A DNA stretch of 64,000 bases from an uncultured Desulfovibrio sp. Lineage in GTDB: Bacteria > Desulfobacterota > Desulfovibrionia > Desulfovibrionales > Desulfovibrionaceae. The notes below the pieces were generated by a model. It was not told where the DNA came from and did not search any database. It saw only the letters and a program-made list of their open reading frames with translations. Below are positions 8,739 to 17,621 of this stretch, piece by piece (positions within the stretch are counted from its first letter, which is position 1; each line of letters begins with the position of its first letter). The stretch is from NCBI GenBank assembly GCA_913063155.1, contig CAJXYU010000002.1, forward strand, positions 62,001 through 126,000, read 5' to 3'. A program made the translations under genes and the position numbers.

Positions 8739-9893
8739 TCAGCGGTTTGCCGGTGGATGGGGGACTTCCTGTTGCCGGGGCTGACCGGAAGGAACAATAA
8801 ATCGCATGTTCTCCTTTGGGAGATAAGCGGGATTGATGGGTTTGAACATGACGGCGGGAAGGCGGTCCTGGATCTTTTTATAGCCGTGCGGGTTTCTGGT
8901 TTGCCAGCGCCAGGTGTCGCGGACCATGTCCTCGATGGTATGGGTGGCTTCCCAGCCCAGTTCTTTTTTGGCTTTGCTCGTGTCCGCATAGTTTTCGGCC
9001 ACATCGCCCGGCCTGCGGCCCACCAGTTCGTAAGGGACCCTGACCTTGTTGATCCGTTCGAAGGCGCGCACCAGCTCCAGCACGCTGCACCCTTTGCCCG
9101 TGCCCAGGTTGTGGATCATGTAGCCGGGGTTCTCCCTGAGTTTGCGCAGGGCGGCAACATGCCCCCTGGCCAGGTCCACAACATGGATGAAATCCCGTAC
9201 GCCTGTGCCGTCGGGAGTATCGTAGTCCGATCCAAAGACCCTGAGCTTTTCAAGACGGCCTACGGCGACCTGGGAGATGTAGGGCATCAGATTGTTGGGA
9301 ATGCCGTTGGGATCTTCACCGATAAGGCCCGAGCTGTGAGCGCCGACCGGGTTGAAATAACGGAGTATGGAAATGTTCCATCCGGGGTGGGATGCCGCAA
9401 GATCCCTGAGGATTTCCTCGATGTACAGTTTGGTCCGGCCGTAAGCGTTGTGGGCGCTCGTAGGCGTCTCTTCGGTCAGCGGCAGGCTTTCGGAGAATCC
9501 GTACACCGTGGCCGAGGAACTGAAGACAATGTTTTTTGCCTTGGTCCGTCCCAGAGCCTCACAGAGATTCATGAGGCTTACCAGGTTGTTCTCATAGTAC
9601 ATCAATGGTTTTTCAATGGACTCACCTACCGCTTTGTGCCCGGCAAAGTGGATGGTCGCATCGATTTTCTCCAACTCGAAAAGTCGCTTCACCTGCTCCT
9701 TGCTGCAGAAATCAACGGTATAGGTGGGGATGGGGCGTCCTGCTATCTGCTCTACCCGTTGCAGGGCAACAGTGGAACTATTGGTGAAGTTGTCGGCGCA
9801 AATCACCTCGTACCCTTCCTTGAGCAGCTCAATGCAGGTATGACTTCCGATATACCCGGCTCCGCCGGTGACAAGCACTCTTTTGATTACCAT
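8739..9893 (-). CDS. galE: UDP-glucose 4-epimerase
   Basis: A 384-residue extended short-chain dehydrogenase that interconverts UDP-glucose and UDP-galactose. Visible are the NAD-binding GGAGYIGSH at the N-terminus, the SSSATVYG strand with the catalytic Ser/Thr, and the YGRTK catalytic Tyr-Lys. AGGA precedes the ATG. The protein runs about 45 residues beyond the usual 335-340, with a Pro-rich tail. It is first in the minus-strand glycan set and could supply UDP-galactose to it, and it would also complete the Leloir pathway of the galactose genes 24 kb away, which lack their own galE. Confidence 0.9.
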   Translation of the reverse strand: MVIKRVLVTGGAGYIGSHTCIELLKEGYEVICADNFTNSSTVALQRVEQIAGRPIPTYTVDFCSKEQVKRLFELEKIDATIHFAGHKAVGESIEKPLMYYENNLVSLMNLCEALGRTKAKNIVFSSSATVYGFSESLPLTEETPTSAHNAYGRTKLYIEEILRDLAASHPGWNISILRYFNPVGAHSSGLIGEDPNGIPNNLMPYISQVAVGRLEKLRVFGSDYDTPDGTGVRDFIHVVDLARGHVAALRKLRENPGYMIHNLGTGKGCSVLELVRAFERINKVRVPYELVGRRPGDVAENYADTSKAKKELGWEATHTIEDMVRDTWRWQTRNPHGYKKIQDRLPAVMFKPINPAYLPKENMRFIVPSGQPRQQEVPHPPANR

Positions 9894-10080
9894 TTTCTTG
9901 TCCTGTGACAGTGGGATTTATTTTGATATGGCCCGTCGCTAAACAATTGGAATCTGCAAGGAATGCACCGGTTTTCCAGGGCACTGCACATGAATGGATG
10001 ATAAATTTTCAGCTCAGCGAGGGGGGGGCTGAAGCCGTTGCCATCAGTGCTGTTTCCGGCATCTCCCGGCTTCGGGAAAA

Positions 10081-10092
10081 AGCGTCGACGCT
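10081..10092. repeat. 12-bp perfect palindrome AGCGTCGACGCT
   Basis: A self-complementary 12-mer in the gene-free stretch 9894-10564 between galE and the RTX gene. It could be a dimeric regulator site, but no regulator can be assigned. Confidence 0.4.
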
Positions 10093-10150
10093 TACGAAGA
10101 ACGTTCGCCGCGTGGGATGTGTGGTTTTCCTTCGTTATTTCACTGCGGAA

Positions 10151-10193
10151 TGTGTAATGGTTTTCGACAGAAACCGTCGAAAACCATTACACA
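10151..10193. repeat. Perfect 18-bp inverted repeat with 7-nt loop
   Basis: The left arm TGTGTAATGGTTTTCGAC (10151-10168) is exactly complementary to 10176-10193, separated by AGAAACC. No T-run follows on either strand, so a simple intrinsic terminator is unlikely. The surrounding 9894-10564 has no convincing gene. A palindromic repeat element, a structured RNA or a protein-binding site are possible. Confidence 0.7.
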
Positions 10194-10507
10194 GATCGTT
10201 TTGTCTCAGTGCTGGTTTGAGTCCATTGAGGAAGTTTCAACTGTTCGGGTGCATATCCCTGTTTTAGCGGCTGGGTGTACTGCATGAATCCCCCTCGTGT
10301 CCTTGCCTGTAATAGCTTGATATCAAAATGTATTTTTTAAATTGAAGAGGCCGGGCATTGCTTCAACGGGCTGGGCTTGGGTGGGGATGGTGCTCGGACG
10401 GGCATAAAGCTTCACTGTTTTCGGTATTTCTTTGGATGGATTGCTCCTTGCATATTTCGGGTAGGATTTGCTGCGGGATTCAAGTGCGGCAGCACAGTCT
10501 GAGGCAG

Positions 10508-10537
10508 GCATTCCCTGAAAGGAATGCACTCCTTTCA
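10508..10537 (+). promoter_or_regulatory. Two mutually exclusive hairpins in the leader of the RTX gene
   Basis: Hairpin A pairs GCATTCC (10508-10514) with GGAATGC (10521-10527). Hairpin B pairs TGAAAGGA (10516-10523) with TCCTTTCA (10530-10537). They share bases 10516-10527 and cannot form together. The pair lies 27 nt upstream of the RTX start codon and just before its ribosome-binding site, so a two-state leader is possible. No known riboswitch consensus was recognised. Confidence 0.4.
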
Positions 10538-10564
10538 ACTCACGATTTCGAAGAGGAGAGGATA

Positions 10565-11653
10565 ATGAAACCAGGAGCAGCGCCCGAGGAAATGAAGATT
10601 GCTTTTACCGCCGGGCAACCCCAGACGTTTTCTCCGGATTTGCATGCCACGTTGGTTTTCGACTTTGACCCTCAACATGTGGTTTTTGATGTGGAGGGCG
10701 GCGATCTGTACATCACCTCACCCAGTGGGGACAGCATCATCATAGAAGGATTCAGTGAGCTTGCCGAAAGCGGCTCCCTGGGAGAGTTTGTTTTTATTGA
10801 TGGCACGGTTGTGCCGGGCGATATCTTTCTGATGTCGCTCGGCAGTGAGGAAACCGCCGCCCAAGGCCAGGCCGCAGGCGGAGGAAGCAGCGAGTATCTT
10901 GACGATCCCGGCCAGTTGCTTGATGGGCTGGACGCCGATGGCGGGCTTTCTCTGACTAGCCAGGAACAGGAGCTGGATGATGGTGTGCTCCTCGTTGACG
11001 ACGTCCCACCTCTTTTTATCGATCAGACCTCGGGGACAACCGAAGCCCCCTATGAAATCGTCACCTTTGACGGTTACGAGACTTCACCGAGTGTTTATAA
11101 AGGGCATCTTTTGGGATACAGGTGGCTGAACGGCACGGACGCTGATGAAATTCTTGTCGGGGAAGACGAGAATTCATTGTTGCTTGCGGGGCGCGGAAAC
11201 GATCTTCTTGTGGGCGGCCCCAGCGGCGACAATCTCAATGGCGGCCCGGGAGACGATACTCTTTGGGGAGGAGGCGGTGACGATACCATGTTCGCGGGTG
11301 CCGGCGATGACGTAGTCTATGCAAGCACCGGCAAGGATTATGTTCTCCTTGATAACGGTCATGATACCGTCATTGTTCAGGAAAATGCATTGGGTGATGG
11401 CAACTCCCTGACTGTGCGAGACTATGACATCGGCGTGGATGCCATTGATGTCAGAGGCAATGTCGAGATTTCAGAAGTGGAGTTCCATAACGGCTATACC
11501 GAGGTGACCGTTACGAATGGGCAGGAGAACTATATCATTCAGCTCAACGGAGCTGAACAGCAGGATTTTGAGCAATATCTTGTCGACCATGCCAATTCAC
11601 CAGCGGATGACCTCATCCAGTTCATGATCGATTCCCCGCAGCTTTTCGGCTGA
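10565..11653 (+). CDS. Small RTX (Gly/Asp-rich calcium-repeat) protein
   Basis: A 362-residue acidic protein starting at ATG 10565 behind AGGAGAGG. Residues 1-100 form a beta-rich domain (PQHVVFDVEGGDLYITSP) reminiscent of the retention or prefix module at the N-terminus of large RTX adhesins. Residues about 200-265 carry six or seven nonapeptide-like repeats such as GGPGDDTLW, GGGGDDTMF and AGAGDDVVY, the Ca2+-binding RTX pattern. The C-terminal 90 residues are acidic, as in type I secretion substrates. No type I exporter is encoded in the window. The protein is far smaller than usual adhesins. Confidence 0.75.
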   Translation: MKPGAAPEEMKIAFTAGQPQTFSPDLHATLVFDFDPQHVVFDVEGGDLYITSPSGDSIIIEGFSELAESGSLGEFVFIDGTVVPGDIFLMSLGSEETAAQGQAAGGGSSEYLDDPGQLLDGLDADGGLSLTSQEQELDDGVLLVDDVPPLFIDQTSGTTEAPYEIVTFDGYETSPSVYKGHLLGYRWLNGTDADEILVGEDENSLLLAGRGNDLLVGGPSGDNLNGGPGDDTLWGGGGDDTMFAGAGDDVVYASTGKDYVLLDNGHDTVIVQENALGDGNSLTVRDYDIGVDAIDVRGNVEISEVEFHNGYTEVTVTNGQENYIIQLNGAEQQDFEQYLVDHANSPADDLIQFMIDSPQLFG

Positions 11654-11672
11654 CATTTTTTTTATGAAAATC

Positions 11673-11705
11673 AAAGGCTCCAGGACACTCCTGGAGCCTT
11701 TTTTT
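11673..11705 (+). terminator. Intrinsic terminator after the RTX gene
   Basis: A perfect 13-bp stem (AAAGGCTCCAGGA, 11673-11685, with 11689-11701), a 3-nt loop and a T-run to 11705, twenty bases after the RTX stop. Confidence 0.9.
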
Positions 11706-11916
11706 GTTACCGGCCTGGTTTTCTGCAACGCACTTCCAATGATTCTGGCCGAAGATGCTCCTGGAATAATTGCCGACGGCGCCAAGAAATACGAAGAAGG
11801 GCTTTGATCATTTTTGGGGGGCATCAAACTCGCTTGAAGTGGGGCATCATAGCTGATAGGGAGTCATGAGCCTGGCTTACAAGTGAAAAAGATATGATAC
11901 TTAAGAGTTTTTTCGA

Positions 11917-13677
11917 ATGACTTCAAATAAATGCAACTCTGGTTTTGAAGGCCGTTATCTTGTTGTTTCCTGTGTGATGCTGGCGATATACATATGGTGG
12001 GTCGTCGGGCGGCCTTGTTCCAACATGATTCTGGCCCATGACTTTTTGGACAGCATCTTTTTGTTCAATATCGTACGAAGTTGGCAAGAGGGGAGTTTTT
12101 TCAACTTTCATTATACGATCCCGCAGTTTGCCGGGCTTCCCCTGAACGCTCTCGGGTTGCGAGACTTGGGGATAGGAGAGAATCTGTACAAGATTTTCTC
12201 TCCATTTTGGGCTTATAGCGTCAACTACTCCATGGCGATTGTTTCCGCTTTTTCCGGAATGTATCTTTTGGGAAGAGACTATCTGATCCAGGACAAGGCG
12301 GATAGAGTTTCATTATTGATAGTAATTCTTTTTGCATTTACATACGCCGTTTTTCCTCACAAGCCACAGCGGCTGTTGGGAGTGAGCATGCTCCCACTGA
12401 TCTATTGGGCCGGAGCAAACATATGGTATAAGAGGAAAGTAGTCCTGAGTTGGGGCGTTTGGCTTTTGTATCCGTTTTATGCTTTTCTGCACTACAACGG
12501 TTTTGCAGTCTGTATTGGTCTCTATTTCTTCACAGCAACGGCCATGGCTTTTCGAAAAAGACAATCATTGCGATTTGTCGCCCTGACGACTGCCTTTGGT
12601 CTTGTGTATGTTTTCATTGAAATCAGAAGTTTTCTTCTGGTCCTGGTGCCCGAGTTCAAATTCGAATCAATTCGATCTTCGATCGCAGCGCTGAGGCATG
12701 TCCCGTCGATTTTTGATTCGGCGTTTTTCGATGGAATTATGGATGCTGTCTTTCTCCTTAATGGGCATCATCACTTGAGCAACAACATGGATGAAGCCAG
12801 CAAATGGATGTGGGTTTTAATAATCATCACCGCTTGCATCCTGTATTGGATAAATCGCGCAGATCATAAGAAGGTGTATGAAGTCTTTCGGCTGCCGGTA
12901 GTGTTGCTCATCGCCTACTTAAGTATTGGGTTTATGAGCTTTTTGGATACGCGATTCTTTGTGATGTATCGCCTTTTCGACATACCGCTGCCATTTCATC
13001 GTTTGAACACCTTGTCGTTGCCGTTGTTGTTGATAACCTGCCTGCTGATGCAGTTGCAGTTGACTGGTGCAGTGGTGTCGAAATACAAATATCTGTGTTT
13101 GATTCCTGCCGTGTTTATTCTTGTTGTGTCGTTCAACAAATCGCATGTGAGCAGATATCAACTTTTGAAAGACACCGGGTATACAGTGCCCCATGAGGAC
13201 GGGAAACAGAATCTGTATCATTCTCTTCAGGATAGATATACGCTTGGAGAGTACTATCTCGTTGATTCCTTCAATAAGATATCAAATGTTCTCGACTCAA
13301 GAATAGGGTCGAAATCGTCCTATTATACGATAAGCCTGGGCCTTTCGCCCTCCAAGGCGCAGTACCACGGTTTTCAGACGCTGGATGGTTATTTTTATAA
13401 TTATCCTAAATATTTATATGATAAAAATATCCGTCCGCTCGTTGGGGCCGGCCATTGCGATTCTCGGTTGTATATGCCCTATGATGTTGTGGCGGGGCCT
13501 GAAATCTTTTTTTCTCCCAAGTTCGACTTGCATGCCTTTGCTGAAAGGGGAGGTCGGGTCATATTCTCGGCTTCTCCAATATATGAAGCCAAAGAGCGGG
13601 GACTGGATTTCAGGGGAAAATATGGTCCTGTACATGTGTATGAAGTCTCAAAAGAGAGTGTGAATGCTGATGAGTAA
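11917..13677 (+). CDS. Polytopic membrane protein paired with a GtrB-type glycosyltransferase
   Basis: A 586-residue protein with about ten hydrophobic segments up to residue 415 and a roughly 170-residue soluble C-terminal part. There is an early acidic His-Asp motif (AHDFLDS, residues 41-47) in the first loop, as in GT-C glycosyltransferases that use lipid-linked sugars. The arrangement with the next gene, a polyprenyl-phosphate glycosyltransferase, resembles Bacillus YkoS-YkoT, but I recall this rather than compute it. Base composition is visibly more AT-rich than in neighbouring genes, suggesting acquisition. It overlaps the next gene by 14 nt. Function is likely glycosyl transfer at the outer face of the membrane. 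Confidence 0.6.
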   Translation: MTSNKCNSGFEGRYLVVSCVMLAIYIWWVVGRPCSNMILAHDFLDSIFLFNIVRSWQEGSFFNFHYTIPQFAGLPLNALGLRDLGIGENLYKIFSPFWAYSVNYSMAIVSAFSGMYLLGRDYLIQDKADRVSLLIVILFAFTYAVFPHKPQRLLGVSMLPLIYWAGANIWYKRKVVLSWGVWLLYPFYAFLHYNGFAVCIGLYFFTATAMAFRKRQSLRFVALTTAFGLVYVFIEIRSFLLVLVPEFKFESIRSSIAALRHVPSIFDSAFFDGIMDAVFLLNGHHHLSNNMDEASKWMWVLIIITACILYWINRADHKKVYEVFRLPVVLLIAYLSIGFMSFLDTRFFVMYRLFDIPLPFHRLNTLSLPLLLITCLLMQLQLTGAVVSKYKYLCLIPAVFILVVSFNKSHVSRYQLLKDTGYTVPHEDGKQNLYHSLQDRYTLGEYYLVDSFNKISNVLDSRIGSKSSYYTISLGLSPSKAQYHGFQTLDGYFYNYPKYLYDKNIRPLVGAGHCDSRLYMPYDVVAGPEIFFSPKFDLHAFAERGGRVIFSASPIYEAKERGLDFRGKYGPVHVYEVSKESVNADE

Positions 13678-14629
13678 AAACAATAGCGAGACCCTGAAGA
13701 TGATATCCGTCGTTATTCCGGTCTATAATGAAGTGGAAAATGTGGAAAGCCTGGTCGACAGGGTCGATGGTGTTTTTGCAGACATCGTGCAACGGCCGTA
13801 CGAGATCATAATAGTCGACGACGGATCAAAGGATGGAACCGTTCGAAAACTGCGGGATCTGACCGGCCGCTATCCTTCGCTGAAAGCCATCTATCTGGTT
13901 CGCAACTATGGCCAGTCGACCGCCATGCAGGCCGGTTTCGACCAGGCCGAGGGCGAATACATCATCACCATGGATGGTGATTTACAGAACGATCCTCGGG
14001 ATATCCCGGCCATGCTGGAGAAGATGGAAAAAGAGAACGCGGACATGGTTTCCGGCTGGCGCAAGGATCGTCATGATGGGAAAATGCGGGTCTTTTTTTC
14101 CCGGGTGGCCAATCGGCTTATCGGAAAGATTTCCGGCGTCAGGCTGCATGACTACGGTTGCTCCCTGAAGGTGTATAAAAGCTCTGTCATTAAACAAATC
14201 AGATTATATGGCGAATTGCATCGCTTCATTCCTGCTTTGGTGAGCGATGTGGGCGGGAAAATCGTTGAAATGGAAGTGACGCACCACGCCAGGACGGCCG
14301 GGAGGTCGAAATACAGTCTCGACCGTACGTTCCGCGTTCTACTTGATCTTCTTTTGATTACTTTTCTTCGTCGCTACCTGCACCGTCCGATACACCTGTT
14401 CGGCGGCATGGGACTGCTCATGGGCGTGGTCGGTTTTTTACTGTGCGCCTATCTGTCGTGCCTGAAGTTGTTCGGCGGAGCGGATATTGGCGGCAGGCCT
14501 CTTTTACTGCTCGGAATCACAATGATTATCGGCGCCATTGTGCTCATCGCTCTTGGGATTACGACGGAAATGATCGTCCGGGTCCTGCATGAGGACAAGG
14601 CCAGGGCGCAGTATCGGAAATTGCCCTAA
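13664..14629 (+). CDS. GtrB/DPM1-type polyprenyl-phosphate glycosyltransferase (GT2)
   Basis: A 321-residue protein with a GT-A domain: SVVIPVYNEVENV at the start, IIVDDGSKDGT, the DXD-type MDGDLQNDP, and RHDGKMR further on. Two membrane helices follow at about residues 240-262 and 275-300, the standard GtrB/DPM layout. Such enzymes load a sugar onto undecaprenyl phosphate for use by a GT-C enzyme, here probably the product of the overlapping upstream gene. A second ATG two codons downstream is an equally good start. Confidence 0.85.
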   Translation: MLMSKNNSETLKMISVVIPVYNEVENVESLVDRVDGVFADIVQRPYEIIIVDDGSKDGTVRKLRDLTGRYPSLKAIYLVRNYGQSTAMQAGFDQAEGEYIITMDGDLQNDPRDIPAMLEKMEKENADMVSGWRKDRHDGKMRVFFSRVANRLIGKISGVRLHDYGCSLKVYKSSVIKQIRLYGELHRFIPALVSDVGGKIVEMEVTHHARTAGRSKYSLDRTFRVLLDLLLITFLRRYLHRPIHLFGGMGLLMGVVGFLLCAYLSCLKLFGGADIGGRPLLLLGITMIIGAIVLIALGITTEMIVRVLHEDKARAQYRKLP

Positions 14630-14690
14630 TCGTGTCGGAGATACGGAGCCGGGACTTCCTGGCAGGAACAGGCCGGTGGTTGTGAAAGCA

Positions 14691-14727
14691 AAAGGCGGGG
14701 AGTGCGGTAAGTACTCCCCGCCTTTTT
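14691..14727. terminator. Bidirectional intrinsic terminator
   Basis: A 13-bp stem (AAAGGCGGGGAGT with ACTCCCCGCCTTT), a 9-nt loop, a T-run on the plus strand and an A-run before the stem, placed between the convergent glycosyltransferase and cooC genes. It can serve both. Confidence 0.85.
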
Positions 14728-14737
14728 TGTTTCAATT

Positions 14738-15517
14738 CTAGAGTAGTCCCAAGCAGTTCACGACCTTGCCCAGAATGGCGTCGATCTCGCCTGATTCCGG
14801 CAGGCCCAAGACACTGGCGTCACTCATCTGGCGGTCCAGCAGTCCGGCGAGAGCCGGGATGGTAATGCTCCAAGCCGGGAGGTGCGGAAGTTCCGGCGGG
14901 GTGCCGCCCGTGTACCGGTTGATGACCAGTGCCTGATTGGCGAGACCCAGTTCGGATGCCATGCGGCCTACTTCGTTGGCCGTCTGGAAACTGCGAATGC
15001 TCGGCTCGGTGACGATGACCAGCCCGTCCACGTGTGCCGCGGTTCCACGTCCCAGGTGTTCCACCCCGGCTTCCAGATCAACCAGGACACAGTCATTACT
15101 TTCCATGACCATATGAGCCAACACGGCCTTGAGCAGGGCGTTGGCGTCGCAGGCGCAGCCGCCTCCTGCGTTGGTGAGCGCCCCCATGACCAGCAGCCGC
15201 TTGCGGCCGGGGGTGATGCCCGGAATGGGCTCGGCCGCCAGGGGAATGTCCATGGCAAGGGATTCGGGCAGGTCGTCCACATTCGGTGTCAGGTTCAGGA
15301 ATCCACCTTCGTGGATGCGTTTGCGCACCAGGTCCTGGCGGGCTACGAGCGGCTCGGGAAGTTCATCCGGGGCAAGCCCGGAGGCCTGCCCCAGCGAGAG
15401 GGCCGTGTCTGCGTCTATCATCCAGACGTTGTGTCCGTTGCGGGCCAACCAGTCGGCCATCCAGGCCGTGACCGACGTCTTGCCCACGCCGCCTTTTCCG
15501 GCAAATGCCAGTTTCAT
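14738..15517 (-). CDS. cooC: CO dehydrogenase nickel-insertion ATPase CooC
   Basis: A 259-residue SIMIBI-class P-loop ATPase. The Walker A GKGGVGKTS is at residues 7-15, a deviant Walker B lies in CVLVDLEAG, and the C-x-C dimer/metal motif CACD is at residues 121-124. CooC proteins bind Ni or Zn between subunits and use ATP to mature the Ni-Fe-S C-cluster of CooS. GGAGAG precedes the ATG. It follows cooS by 13 nt, so the two form an operon, and it ends at a bidirectional terminator. Confidence 0.92.
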   Translation of the reverse strand: MKLAFAGKGGVGKTSVTAWMADWLARNGHNVWMIDADTALSLGQASGLAPDELPEPLVARQDLVRKRIHEGGFLNLTPNVDDLPESLAMDIPLAAEPIPGITPGRKRLLVMGALTNAGGGCACDANALLKAVLAHMVMESNDCVLVDLEAGVEHLGRGTAAHVDGLVIVTEPSIRSFQTANEVGRMASELGLANQALVINRYTGGTPPELPHLPAWSITIPALAGLLDRQMSDASVLGLPESGEIDAILGKVVNCLGLL

Positions 15518-15530
15518 GTTCTCTCCGTGG

Positions 15531-17408
15531 TTACTCGCTCAGGCCCAGGCCTTTGCGCTTGGCCTTGATGCGTGTGTCGAACAGCTCGGCCGCCTTGACC
15601 GGATCCGGCTCGATGACAAAGGATGCACCCACCAGATCCTCCAGCCCGGCCACGGCCAGATTGGTGACTGTTTCCGAACCGAGAATGTGCGGTGGATGCC
15701 CCAAGTGAGTGTAGATGCCGCTGGCAACCGCATAGAGACCGATGGCCGCGGCTTTTTCCGAGTACCACTCGGGCGAGGACGCGCCCACGGGCAGATCGCT
15801 GATGTCCACGCCCAGGGCGTTGGCGAGCGCGGCGCAGAGTTGGAGAATCCTGGCGTTGTCCACGCAGGACCCATAGTGCAGTACGGGCGGGATCCCCAGC
15901 GCGCCGCAGATCTTTTTCAGGCCTGGGCCGGCCATGTCGATGGCCTCGGGCAACAACAGTCCGGCCTTGCCTGCCGCGGTGGTCACACAGCCTGTGACGA
16001 GGACCAGGATATCCTTTTTGATCAGTTCCTTGGCGAGCCCGACATTCATGGAGTCCTGCTTGAATTTGGGGTTGTTGCAGCCCACGATGCCCACTGCTCC
16101 CCGGATGTCGCCGTCGGCGATGGCCTTGACCAGTGGGTCGAGGGTGCCGCCCAGGGCCGCGATGACTGCCTCGTTGGAGAACCCGGTCATGATGTCCACG
16201 GGATCGCCTGGGATGTCCACGCGTGAGTCATCGCGTTCGGCATAGGCCTTGATCGCGATGCGCACAATCTCGCGAGCCTGCTCCATGGCGTTGTGCGGGT
16301 GGATGTCGAAGTGGATGGCCCCCGTGAAACGGGCCTTCTGGGCGGTATCGATGAACTTGGTGTGGTAGCAGTCGGAAATCTGCACCAGGCTGGGCATGAT
16401 GCACTGGTAGTCCACCACCACGGCCTCGACGGCACCGGTGATGATGGCCAGTTCGGTCATGAGATGATTGCCCGCCATGGGAATTCCCTGGCGCATGAGC
16501 AGTTCGTTGCCGGTGCAGCACAGGCCTCCTATGTTGATGCCGCTTGCTCCCAGCGCCTTGGCTTTCTCGACGAGTTCGGGCTCCCGGGCCGCGGCAAGGA
16601 TCATTTCCGATACAACCGGATTGTGGCCGTGCACCAGGATGTTGACTTGGTCCCTTTTGAGGATGCCGAGGTTGGCGTGGGACATGGACGGGGTCGGGGT
16701 GCCGAAGATGACGTCCGAAAGCTCGGTGCCGATCATGGACCCGGCCCAGCCGTCGGCCAGGGCGGTGCGGGCGGCATGCACCAAGGTATTGGGCGCATCG
16801 TTGTCGCAGCCCATGTGCGTGCGGTGCATCATTTCCGCTATTTCTCGGTCCACACCGCGCGGGGTCATGCCCAGTTTGGTCCAGAGATCCTTGCGTTTCC
16901 GGGGAACACGGGAGAGGAAGGCCACTTCCTTTTTGCGCGACCCGAAGTCTGCAAAGAAACATTCCACGACGTCCGAGGCAATGTCCTTGATGCTGCGTCC
17001 TTCGGTGTTGATGCCGATTTCGCCCGCGATTCTTATGAGCTTTTCCTCATCCGTGATTTTGTAGTCCGAGGTTTGTCCCTCGACGATGGCTTCCAGCACC
17101 TCGATGAGATCGCGGCCGTGGTCCGAGTGGCCTGCTGCACCCCCTGTCACGAACCGGCCGAAGTTGCGGGCCACGATCACGTCCGCATCGGCGCCGCACA
17201 CACCACGCGGGGCCTTGGGGGTGATCTTGCAGGGGCCCATGGTACAGTTGCGGCAGCTCACGCCGAGCTCGCAGAATTTACAGTGGGGCGTTTGCTGGTC
17301 GAGGCGGTCGTGAGCGGTCTCGATGCCTTCCTTGCGGGCTTTGATCAGCATTTTGTGGGCGTCTTCCCAAATGGAAAGCTCTTCCACAGGACGGGGTTCT
17401 TTAGCCAT
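15531..17408 (-). CDS. cooS: Anaerobic carbon-monoxide dehydrogenase catalytic subunit
   Basis: A 625-residue Ni-Fe-S enzyme interconverting CO and CO2. The N-terminal Cys cluster (CKFCELGVSCRNCTMGPC, from about residue 43) supplies the D- and B-cluster ligands. C-cluster ligands are visible in VHGHNP (His), GGLCCTGNE, YQCIMP, GCNNPK, TGCVTT and HYGSCVDN. Length matches single-subunit Desulfovibrio CooS. No acetyl-CoA synthase or Coo hydrogenase genes lie nearby, so the role is probably CO oxidation or detoxification linked to general electron carriers. Expression is probably controlled by the CooA-like regulator encoded upstream. Confidence 0.95.
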   Translation of the reverse strand: MAKEPRPVEELSIWEDAHKMLIKARKEGIETAHDRLDQQTPHCKFCELGVSCRNCTMGPCKITPKAPRGVCGADADVIVARNFGRFVTGGAAGHSDHGRDLIEVLEAIVEGQTSDYKITDEEKLIRIAGEIGINTEGRSIKDIASDVVECFFADFGSRKKEVAFLSRVPRKRKDLWTKLGMTPRGVDREIAEMMHRTHMGCDNDAPNTLVHAARTALADGWAGSMIGTELSDVIFGTPTPSMSHANLGILKRDQVNILVHGHNPVVSEMILAAAREPELVEKAKALGASGINIGGLCCTGNELLMRQGIPMAGNHLMTELAIITGAVEAVVVDYQCIMPSLVQISDCYHTKFIDTAQKARFTGAIHFDIHPHNAMEQAREIVRIAIKAYAERDDSRVDIPGDPVDIMTGFSNEAVIAALGGTLDPLVKAIADGDIRGAVGIVGCNNPKFKQDSMNVGLAKELIKKDILVLVTGCVTTAAGKAGLLLPEAIDMAGPGLKKICGALGIPPVLHYGSCVDNARILQLCAALANALGVDISDLPVGASSPEWYSEKAAAIGLYAVASGIYTHLGHPPHILGSETVTNLAVAGLEDLVGASFVIEPDPVKAAELFDTRIKAKRKGLGLSE

Positions 17409-17515
17409 TTTTCTATCCTCCCATTTTGATAGGAATCAGACAAGACTGTCTGCTTCTGGTAGCTCCCCCCAAATTGTAAGGGCATGATCTACACTAACAA
17501 AGGAGAAAAAACATG

Positions 17516-17535
17516 TTTGTCGGCCAGCCGACAAA
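17516..17535. promoter_or_regulatory. Probable CooA operator upstream of cooS
   Basis: A perfect inverted repeat with 9-bp arms (TTTGTCGGC and GCCGACAAA) around CA. Its core TGTCG-N6-CGACA fits the CooA/CRP-type recognition pattern TGTC(A/G)-N6-CGACA. It lies about 108 nt upstream of the cooS start and directly downstream of the cooA-like gene. Confidence 0.75.
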
Positions 17536-17621
17536 AAAGCCCGGACAATGAAAAGGGCACTACTCAAGGTATAGAGGAAAATGGGGAAAGAGGGAGTATT
17601 TTTGTGGATTCCGGTCCTGGG

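Noticed and set aside
11664..11807. A 47-codon frame starting MKIKGSRTLLEPFF with a signal-peptide-like stretch, running through the terminator hairpin after the RTX gene
   Set aside because: It has no ribosome-binding site, and its first third is the perfect hairpin and T-run of a terminator. Probably fortuitous.
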